From an uncultured Bacteroidota bacterium (lineage in GTDB: Bacteria; Bacteroidota; Bacteroidia; Flavobacteriales; Flavobacteriaceae), in assembly GCA_902593075.1 (NCBI GenBank), contig CACJHA010000016.1:1-33612 (forward strand): a DNA stretch of 33,612 nt. Direction: 5' to 3'. Position numbers and translations under genes: made by a program. Shown here one piece after another: positions 16,448 through 24,800 of the stretch. Positions within the stretch are counted from its first letter, which is position 1. The number at the start of each line of letters is the position of its first letter. The notes beneath the pieces are model-generated. The model was not told the DNA's origin, searched no databases, and saw only the letters and a program-made list of their open reading frames with translations.

Positions 16448-19208
16448 GCGTTAAAAATTCATCAAGATTCATAATAGCACTTGCCACTATCGCTAAAGAT
16501 GCAACTTTTTTAGATACTTTTTTATTCTCTAAATAAAAATCATTTAGTCCATCTGGGCTTTTAGTGTAAAAATCACTTGACTCATTATATAAATTTATCA
16601 AAGAATTTAATTTGTCTTCACTTAATTCCCTATACGTTGCAAATTCGAACATATCTTTTATAGCATCTTCATAAGGTTTATTTGAATGAAGGTTTGCAAA
16701 CGCGAGAGCTGCTTCAAGGTACACAGGGTCATTTAAAGTAACAAGTGCTTGAAGTGGTGTATTGGTCGGAATTCTTTTCACATAACATACTTCTCTCATA
16801 TTTACATCAAAAGTTGTCATAGAAGGATACGGACTTGTTCGTTTTACAAAAGTGTAAAGTCCTCTTCTATATTTATCTTCACCTTTACTTTCAACCCATT
16901 GGTCACCATTATAAGGACTCTCCCAAATTCCATCAGGTTGTGGTGGCATAACACCCGGACCAAACATTTTTTTACTTAAAAGACCTGATACAAAAAGGGC
17001 TTGATCTCTTATTTGCTCAGCGGTAAGTCTTAATCTTGGTCCTCTTGCATAAAAAACATTGTCGGGATCTTTAATACTTTTTTCTTTTGAAATAATTGAA
17101 CTCTGCCTGTATGTTGAAGATAAAAGTATAGTTTTAATTAATTTTTTTAAACTCCAATTCATCGAATTCATAAATTCATACGAGAGCCAATCAAGAAGTG
17201 CGGGATGCGAAGGTGGTTCAGACTGAGTACCCATGTCTTCTATTGTATTTACAATTCCCCTCCCAAAAATTTGATACCAAATTCTATTTACAATTGTCCT
17301 AGCTGTAAGAGGGTTTTTTTTACTTGTTATCCATTTTGCAAAGCCTAGCCTATTTTTTTCCCATTTATTATCCCAACCGTTTAAATTAGACGGAACATTT
17401 GGCTTTACCTCTTCCTTTGGGGTCATCCAATTTCCTCTATCAAACATAAAAGTTTTTCTACTCATATGCTCGGGATTTTCAAGAGTGACGGGATGGAGAT
17501 CAGAAAATTTAGTACCACTTAATAGTTCAATGAATTGTTTTTTAATCCTTGGATAACCAGGTTTGTTTTTACCTGGGATTTCAGGAAGAAATGAAATCCA
17601 CTCCAAATCCAACAAGACGTCAGATTTTTTTATTTTTTCTGATGTCTTAGCTGATATATACAAATCAAAGGAACCTTCAATTTTCGGTATCTTGATGGCT
17701 GTAACTTTTTGATCGTCGTACCCTTCTGTCCATATATCGGGATTTTTATCTTTATCCAACTTTACTTTTCCAATAATCCTTCCATTGGAAGAATTTTTTC
17801 TAAAAGTGATTGTAACCCCATTTTGATAAACAAAATTACTAAAGTATAAAACTCTATTTTCAAGTGAGTTAGCATTTTTAAGCAAAACTTCACCCCCATT
17901 TCTAAAACCTAGGAAAGAACTCAAGAAAAATGCAGTTTCTTTATCTTTTACCTCAAATTGATTAGCATAATAAACAGGATCGATGAATGTGATAAAACGT
18001 TCAAATATTTTTTTTTCTTCTTTATTTCCGTATTTCGAAATCCATTTTAAAATCTTATCACTTTTATTAATTAATTGTCCATCTAAAATTCTAAGTCTTG
18101 GTTCATTATGATTGTGGTCTGAATCAACGGTGTTGTTAAAAAAAGCCATCACCTCATAATATTCCTTGTGACGAATTGGATCATATGGGTGACTATGACA
18201 TTGAACACAACTCATGGTTGTACTTTGAAGTGCATCAAATGTAGTATTAACTCTATCAATAATTGCGGCTACTCTATATTCCTCGTCATCAGTTCCTCCC
18301 TCTTGATTTGTCATTGTATTTCTATGAAAAGCTGTAGCAATAAACTGGTCTATGGAAGGATTTGGTAGTAAATCGCCTGCCAATTGTTCTATGGTAAATT
18401 CATCAAATGGTTTATCTTGATTTAAAGCATTAATAACCCAATCCCTGTACCTCCAGATACTCCTTGTTCTGTCTGCTTCAAAACCATTGGTGTCGGCATA
18501 TCGAGCAAAATCAAGCCACCAACTTGCCCAGTTTTCTCCATATCCAAGATTGTCAAATAGCTTGTCTATGAACTGCTCATAACTTATTTTATTTTCCAAA
18601 AAATTATTATAAATATTTTTTTCTGGAGGTAGTCCTGTTACGTCAAAAGCCGCTCTTCTGGCAACAAGATTTTTAGGGGAAGGTTTATTTGGAAACAGTG
18701 ACACATCTTCCATTCTCGCAGCCACAAAGTGATCTATTGGATTATATAGGAAATTTAATTCCTCAAAACTTTTCCCCGGCTTAGGTATATTCTGCTTTTC
18801 AGGAGCAATATATGCCCAATGAGTACCCCATTTTGCGCCTTGATCTATCCATTTGGTTAAAATCTCAATCTCTTTGTCTGATAACTTGGGCTTTCTGTAG
18901 GGCATTCTTTCCTCTAAATCGGTCTCGTGAAGTCTTTTAATAAGTTCACTTTTTTTGGCACTCCCAGGAATGATAGACGGCTTTCCAGATTGTGTAACTG
19001 CTATAGCTTCATCCCGGAAAAGAAAGCTTAACCCTGCATTTTTTTTTACTCCTCCATGACATGAGATGCACTTACTATTTAGTATTGGCTTGACATCGGC
19101 AGTGTAACTTATTATTTTTTTAGGTCTGAGTGAATTAAAAATCAATGAAATAAAAAAAATAATTGATGCAACTAGTAATAGTTTTTTATATTTTTTTAAA
19201 AAAAACAA
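16440..19208 (-). CDS. PSCyt1-PSCyt2-PSD1 (DUF1549/DUF1553) haem protein
   Basis: A 922-residue exported protein and first gene of the operon. It starts at TTG: a stop codon lies two codons upstream, and no in-frame ATG occurs before the haem motif. Residues 5-27 form a signal anchor. Planctomycete-type cytochrome c (PSCyt1) follows with CISCH at 47-51. Then comes PSCyt2/DUF1549 (WASWWLDFARYADTNGFE; NQEGGTDDEEYRVAAIIDRV), which carries a second CxxCH, CVQCH at 334-338. The C-terminal half is PSD1/DUF1553 (LGFAKWITSKKNPLTARTIV; RLRLTAEQIRDQAL; NTPLQALVTLNDP). The protein is probably periplasmic or surface-facing and membrane-anchored, with one or two covalently bound haems. Family function is unknown, but co-occurrence with DUF1501 is well documented in Planctomycetes, Verrucomicrobia and marine Bacteroidetes. 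Confidence 0.9.
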   Translation of the reverse strand: MFFLKKYKKLLLVASIIFFISLIFNSLRPKKIISYTADVKPILNSKCISCHGGVKKNAGLSFLFRDEAIAVTQSGKPSIIPGSAKKSELIKRLHETDLEERMPYRKPKLSDKEIEILTKWIDQGAKWGTHWAYIAPEKQNIPKPGKSFEELNFLYNPIDHFVAARMEDVSLFPNKPSPKNLVARRAAFDVTGLPPEKNIYNNFLENKISYEQFIDKLFDNLGYGENWASWWLDFARYADTNGFEADRTRSIWRYRDWVINALNQDKPFDEFTIEQLAGDLLPNPSIDQFIATAFHRNTMTNQEGGTDDEEYRVAAIIDRVNTTFDALQSTTMSCVQCHSHPYDPIRHKEYYEVMAFFNNTVDSDHNHNEPRLRILDGQLINKSDKILKWISKYGNKEEKKIFERFITFIDPVYYANQFEVKDKETAFFLSSFLGFRNGGEVLLKNANSLENRVLYFSNFVYQNGVTITFRKNSSNGRIIGKVKLDKDKNPDIWTEGYDDQKVTAIKIPKIEGSFDLYISAKTSEKIKKSDVLLDLEWISFLPEIPGKNKPGYPRIKKQFIELLSGTKFSDLHPVTLENPEHMSRKTFMFDRGNWMTPKEEVKPNVPSNLNGWDNKWEKNRLGFAKWITSKKNPLTARTIVNRIWYQIFGRGIVNTIEDMGTQSEPPSHPALLDWLSYEFMNSMNWSLKKLIKTILLSSTYRQSSIISKEKSIKDPDNVFYARGPRLRLTAEQIRDQALFVSGLLSKKMFGPGVMPPQPDGIWESPYNGDQWVESKGEDKYRRGLYTFVKRTSPYPSMTTFDVNMREVCYVKRIPTNTPLQALVTLNDPVYLEAALAFANLHSNKPYEDAIKDMFEFATYRELSEDKLNSLINLYNESSDFYTKSPDGLNDFYLENKKVSKKVASLAIVASAIMNLDEFLTHG

Positions 19209-19314
19209 AGCTTAAATTTTGAATAAAAATAGGTGTTTTTTCATACTTTTAAAATTCTTAACTATTATAAAAGCTAATATTTGTATAAACCACATTTATT
19301 TTAAAAAAAAACCA

Positions 19315-21414
19315 ATGAATAAAAAACAACTTTGTCTAAAATTATTTGTTTTAATATTTTTCTTTTCGATCTCAAAAAGTATACAAAGCCAAAATTTAAA
19401 ATTATCATCTCCTAATAAGCTGATTGAAATCAAAATTCAAACCTTAAATCAATTAAAATTTCAAGTAAGTTTAAAAAATAATGTAATTATTGAAAATGTA
19501 GCTATTGGAATCGAAATGAGTGACGGGAGATCAATTGGGTCCAAATCAAAGGTCAGAAATATCAAGCGAGAAACTTTTAATCAAATCGTAAATGTCCCTA
19601 TTCCAAATAAAGACAGAAAAATAGAAACTACATATAACCAGATAACAATTTCATTGACAAGCAACTTCGATGTAATTTTTAGAGCATACAATGATGGTGT
19701 TGCCTATAGAATATATGACAAAAGGAATAAACCAAAAAATGTGATTTATGAGAAAATGACTCTTAATTTTCCAGCTGATGCCTCTACATATTTCCCATGG
19801 GAGGAATCAATGTATTCACACAATGAAAGACTTTACAACCACATAGATATTTCGAAATTAAAAGATGCAGATTTTTGCAGCCTACCAGTTTTAATTGAAA
19901 CGGATAATGGAAAAGTTGTTTTTACAGAATCATCTTTACACAACTACCCCGGTATGTTTTTAGAAAAAAAACAAAACAGTAATCTAATATCAAAATTTCC
20001 AAATTACGTATTAAAAGCCGTACCTGCTGGAAGTTATGATTCAGAAAATGGGGAAGGGTCGGACCGAACTCAGGATATAGTTGAAGAAGCAAATTTCATA
20101 GCAAAATTAAATGGTAGCAGAAACCTTCCGTGGAGAGTATTTATTGTATCTGATGATGATAGAACATTTGTTGAAAGTAATTTAGTAACCATACTTTCAG
20201 AAAAATCAAAAATTGAAGATACCTCATGGATAAAACCAGGGAAAGTTGCCTGGGATTGGTGGAATTCAAACAATATTTATGGAGTAGATTTTAAAGCAGG
20301 TATAAATCAAGAGACATATAAATACTATATAGATTTTGCTTCAGAAAATGGTATTGAATACATACTTTTAGATGAGGGGTGGACAAAGTCGACAACGGAA
20401 ATTTATGAAGCTAATCCAAATATCCAAATAAAAGAACTTATACGTTATGCTAAATCAAAAAATGTTGGAGTACTATTATGGGTACTTTGGAAACCTCTAA
20501 ATGAGGATACAGAAGGGCTTATAAAACTATATTCTAGCTGGGGAGCAGTTGGGGTTAAAGTAGATTTTATGCAACGAAACGACCAATACATGGTTCAGTC
20601 CTATGAGGAGATAGCGGAAATTGCAGCCAAATATAAATTTTTAGTAGACTATCACGGTGCCTTTAAACCAGCTGGGATTGAAAGAGTTTGGCCTAATCTA
20701 CTTACTTATGAAGGTGTTATGGGAAACGAACAGAATAAGTGGAATATTAGAAATTTTCCTTATTCCAACGATCCACAAGCAGTCGACCCAGAGCACAACC
20801 TTACGATTCCATTTATAAGAATGGTAGCTGGCCCATTAGATTACACCCCAGGTGGGATGACCAACGTAAATCTTTATGATTACAAATGGGATCCATCTGA
20901 TAAAAGTCCTTATGGTTTTGACAGATCAGGAAATCCACTAAAAAAATCAGATAATATTACTGCAATTTTTACTAGACCTATGGTTCCAGGTTCTCGTGCT
21001 CATCAAGTAGCGATGTACACTGTTTTTGAATCACCTCTGCAGATGATGTGCGAATCCCCTACAATCTATAAAAAAGAACAGGAAACAGTCAATTTTATTA
21101 CTCAAATTCCAACAACTTGGGATGAAACCGTTGTTCTTAAAGCAAAACTTTCAGACTACATTGTAATTGCAAGAAGAAAAGGTGAGAACTGGTATTTAGG
21201 TGCCATGACAGATTGGACAGCTAGGAACTTTGAAGTTGATCTTTCATTCTTAGATAATGATGTAAATTATAATGTTCAAGTTTATAAAGATGGAGTCAAC
21301 ACCGATAGAAACGCAATGGATTATAAATTTGAAAAAATGATATTAAATAATAACTCCAAAATAAATATTTCCATGTCAAGAGGTGGAGGCTTTTCAGCAA
21401 TTTTTAAAAAATAA
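19315..21414 (+). CDS. GH97 family glycoside hydrolase, probable retaining alpha-galactosidase type
   Basis: A 699-residue secreted enzyme. An in-frame TTG at 19219 would add 32 residues, but the ATG at 19315 gives a standard signal peptide (KKQLCLKLFVLIFFFSISKS, then IQSQ) and is chosen. The N-terminal beta-sandwich (LSSPNKLIEIKIQ... FRAYNDGVAYRIY; FPADASTYFPWEE) and the central barrel (VAWDWWNSNNIYGVDFKAG; YILLDEGWT; VDYHGAFKPAGIERVWPN) match GH97. The barrel contains GVKVDFMQRNDQ with Asp417. That Asp aligns by eye with the nucleophile of the retaining branch (Asp415 of the B. thetaiotaomicron GH97 alpha-galactosidase). The inverting SusB-type branch lacks it. It is divergent from the PSD1 operon and directly abuts the acetyltransferase gene. 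Confidence 0.92.
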   Translation: MNKKQLCLKLFVLIFFFSISKSIQSQNLKLSSPNKLIEIKIQTLNQLKFQVSLKNNVIIENVAIGIEMSDGRSIGSKSKVRNIKRETFNQIVNVPIPNKDRKIETTYNQITISLTSNFDVIFRAYNDGVAYRIYDKRNKPKNVIYEKMTLNFPADASTYFPWEESMYSHNERLYNHIDISKLKDADFCSLPVLIETDNGKVVFTESSLHNYPGMFLEKKQNSNLISKFPNYVLKAVPAGSYDSENGEGSDRTQDIVEEANFIAKLNGSRNLPWRVFIVSDDDRTFVESNLVTILSEKSKIEDTSWIKPGKVAWDWWNSNNIYGVDFKAGINQETYKYYIDFASENGIEYILLDEGWTKSTTEIYEANPNIQIKELIRYAKSKNVGVLLWVLWKPLNEDTEGLIKLYSSWGAVGVKVDFMQRNDQYMVQSYEEIAEIAAKYKFLVDYHGAFKPAGIERVWPNLLTYEGVMGNEQNKWNIRNFPYSNDPQAVDPEHNLTIPFIRMVAGPLDYTPGGMTNVNLYDYKWDPSDKSPYGFDRSGNPLKKSDNITAIFTRPMVPGSRAHQVAMYTVFESPLQMMCESPTIYKKEQETVNFITQIPTTWDETVVLKAKLSDYIVIARRKGENWYLGAMTDWTARNFEVDLSFLDNDVNYNVQVYKDGVNTDRNAMDYKFEKMILNNNSKINISMSRGGGFSAIFKK

Positions 21415-21816
21415 ATGCTAATTAGAGGAGTAAATAAAAAAGACGCTGAAAGTTTGAATTTGTTAATGAAAGAAGGGTTTGGATGGGAAGATAATAGTGA
21501 TTTCTCTCAAAGTTTTTTCTCAAACAAGAATGTTTTTTGTTTAGTAGCTGAAAGTGAAAAAGGTCAAATAATGGGGTCTTCTTCTCTTCACATCATCGAA
21601 AAGATCAATCGTAAAGTTGGACTAATTGAAGATGTAGTTGTATTTAAAAAATATAGAGGCAAATCAGTTGCCTCATCCCTAGTTAGTCAATTGATTTCTA
21701 TTTCTAAAAAAGAAGGTTGTTATAAAACCATTTTAAACACAGATTACAAAACAATACCTTTTTATAAAAAATTAGGGTTTACTCAAAAAAACTTACAACT
21801 GGAGATACGATTTTAG
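21415..21816 (+). CDS. GNAT acetyltransferase resembling glucosamine-6-phosphate N-acetyltransferase (GNA1)
   Basis: A 133-residue cytosolic GNAT. The second half, IEDVVVFKKYRGK... SKKEGCYKTILNTD... IPFYKKLGF, closely follows the pattern of eukaryotic GNA1 (IEDVVV, YRGK, GCYK, PFYxKxGF). The acetyl-CoA P-loop reads YRGKSVASSL: the usual Gly after RGK is Ser and the next Gly is Ala, so cofactor binding may be altered. If the GNA1 assignment holds, it would turn glucosamine-6-phosphate into its N-acetyl form, the substrate pool also used by the NagB fusion about 8 kb upstream. The ATG immediately follows the GH97 stop codon. A GNAT with another small amine substrate remains possible. Confidence 0.8.
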   Translation: MLIRGVNKKDAESLNLLMKEGFGWEDNSDFSQSFFSNKNVFCLVAESEKGQIMGSSSLHIIEKINRKVGLIEDVVVFKKYRGKSVASSLVSQLISISKKEGCYKTILNTDYKTIPFYKKLGFTQKNLQLEIRF

Positions 21817-21842
21817 TGTTTATGAATTTATTAAAAATGCGT

Positions 21843-21850
21843 TAAATTTG
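21843..21850 (+). promoter_or_regulatory. Bacteroidetes -7 promoter element before the giant adhesin gene
   Basis: TAAATTTG matches the -7 consensus TAnnTTTG exactly, 16 bases before the ATG at 21867. A clear -33 TTG is not seen. It would drive the adhesin and its overlapping PorP/SprF gene as one transcript. Confidence 0.5.
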
Positions 21851-21866
21851 CAATCGGTAAGCTAAT

Positions 21867-24800
21867 ATGTTTGTTTTGAATCACTTAAGAAAATTTTTTT
21901 TTCTTTTGACCTTTTTTTGTGGAGGGCTATTATTCTCTCAATGGTGCCCACCATCGGTAGATGAAAGCAATCGTTCTCTATCTTTTGATGGGGTCGACGA
22001 CTTCGTAGAGCTGCCATTTATATTTGACCCAAATCAAGACTTTACAATTAGTTTTTGGTATAAAAAAGAAGTACACGGAACCGGTGCGAAAGATATAATT
22101 CTATCTCAAGCTGATGGAAATTTACCAGGTGAGACAGGTAGATCTATAATAGGTATTGGAGGTCAAAATGGTGCAGTGCCTAAGGAAATTTTTTTCGAAA
22201 CAAATCTAACTGGAGCAGAGAAAAGGATGTTACAGGGAACACAAGTATCTAAATGGACACATATTGCCCTAGTTCACGATACAGACGAAAATGATGGCGT
22301 TGATGAAGGAACATTTTATTGGTATTTTAATGGGATTCAACACAATAAACTTAAAGCAGATCGCATTACTAGTAGCCTTATTGCAAATGGTGTTGCTTCT
22401 AATAACGATGGGGTTTTTTACTTAGGAAAAAACAATAGTGGCACCCAGTTTTTTAAAGGACAAATTGATGAATTAAGAATTTGGAATTCAAAAAGAACTT
22501 TTGCTCAAATTCAAAATGATATACACAACGCTCCAACCCTAGAGGCATCTTTAATAGCTTATTATGACATGGAGACGGTCACCTCAACAATTTTAATAAA
22601 TAATTCTTCCTACGCTAATACCTACAATGGAACCCTTAACAACGGGGCTACTGGGGTTGTAGCTACTTCAAATAACATTAAGTTGACAAACTTTGTATAC
22701 GGAAAGAGTACCTATAGCAAAGCTGAAAAAAATCCTACCCCTACCATCCTTGGAACGACTGGAGGGAATTTTAGTTCTTCTGCTGGAATTGTTTTAAACG
22801 TTTCAACTGGGGAAATAAATCTTTCCGCTTCAACCCAGGGAACCTATACAATTAATTACTCAATCCCTAGTTCTTGTTCAAGTTCCTCTTCAAGAACAAT
22901 AAGCATACAAGCTACCAACACATTAGATTTTTATTTCCCTCAAAATGCATATTGTATCACTGATGGTACTGCAACTCCTACTCTAACTGGCCCAGCAGGC
23001 GGAATTTATTATTCTGATCCGCCAGGATTGGATATGAATAAAGACACGGGCGTAATCAATACCGCTTCGTCAACTGTTGGTGATTATGATATTTATTATT
23101 CAAGAAATCCATCCATAGGTTCTTGGAATCGAATAGGTGAGATAGATGCACAAATAGGAACAAGTGGAAATATTCAAAATAAAAATAGGTTGGGAATATC
23201 TGTTAGATTAAATGCTGCTGGAAATGTTTTAACAACCCTGGCTCCTGGTAATAATACTAATGGATCTAAAGCAGGACGAATGAGAGCTTTTTATAATAAT
23301 AATGGATCTTGGGAGGCTATTGGTCACTATATTGGAGGTAAAGGAGCACAAGGAGGACAAGACTGGCATCAAACTAGTTCCTCTCATATTGCAGTAAACG
23401 ACACTGGTGATATCATAGCAATGTCTCACCTACAGCATGATTTACCTTCTTGCGCTAATTGTGGTCGAGTGGTTGTTTTTAAAAGAAGAAATGGCGTATG
23501 GAGTCAATTAGGGAATGAAATTTTTGGAACTAAAGTTAATTCTAAAAATTTTGGTCGTTCGATAGCCTTAAATTCTGCTGGAAACGTACTTGCAATTGGG
23601 GACCGTGATAATGATACAGCTGGAGCAAATAAAGGAATGGTGCATGTTTATGAATACAACGGAACAAACTGGGTTGCAAAAGGTGCTACAGGTAAAATTA
23701 ATCCTCCAGACTTTGGAGATTCGACACCAAACTGGGGAACAAGTGTTGATTTAGATTCTTCAGGAAATACTATTGTAATTGGAGCTAATGAGCACGATAA
23801 CAAAGGTAGGATTATAGTTTATGAATATAACGCTCCAAACTGGACCCAAAAAGGAAATACAAAATTTGGAAATAATCCTGTTTTATTTGGCCACGATGTT
23901 TCCATAAATGCTGAAGGAAATATGATACTTGCAGGTCAACCCCATTATTCTTCAAATAAGGGTAGAACTAATGCGTATTTATATAATGAGAGCGACGACA
24001 AATGGAAGTATTGGGCTTACGATTGTGTACTGTGTGAGACTGTTAATGGAAGAAAAGCCGGCTGGTCTGTAGCTCTAAATGCTTCTGGAAACACAGCTGT
24101 TATCGGCTCTCCAGACACTTATAATGTAAACAAAAAAGGCAGGGTCAATGTTTGGAGACAAATAAGTAAAGATGTTGGTGGTGTGCAAGAACCAACATGG
24201 ACAAAAATAGGGTCCAATATTGTAGGTAATGATAACAAAGGTCGATTTGGATGGTCAGTAGATATAAATGCTGAAGGAAATATTATTGCCGTAGGAGCCC
24301 CAAATAATAATACAACAGGGGGAACCGATAGAGGAAGGGTAAGGATATATGAACTTGATTCAGATAATACTAGAGATCCTTTTAAAATTTCAATAGTTAA
24401 TAACACTGGAATTTATGACACCTCAGTTAGTTATTCTGGGTCTTCAATATTAAGTCAATCCGTTAGCTCGGTTAATCCTACAATAAATCAATCTGGAGGA
24501 TCTTTTACCTTTACTCCAACCAATATAACAATACAAGATCCCCTACAGTGGAATTATGCGTCGGGGGATTATTATTTAGATTTTAATTCGTTAACAGGAA
24601 CTATATCACCATCTACATCTTTAGCTGGAACTTATAATGTTACTCATACATTAGGCTGCGACAGCTCTACTATGTCTATAACCATAAGATCTGTAAATGA
24701 TATTGATCATACACTGACCTACTCACCCACCACTGTTTGTCTTTCTGATGGAGGAAATTTAAGACCAACACTTATTCCAACAACAACTCATAGCGTAGTT

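Noticed and set aside
19282-19294. TAATATTTG before the GH97 start as a -7 promoter element
   Set aside because: The spacing between TA and TTTG is one base too long for TAnnTTTG, and no -33 TTG is visible, so it is not listed.
19219-19314. TTG at 19219 as the start of the GH97 gene
   Set aside because: It would put 32 extra residues before a normal signal peptide that begins at the ATG at 19315.
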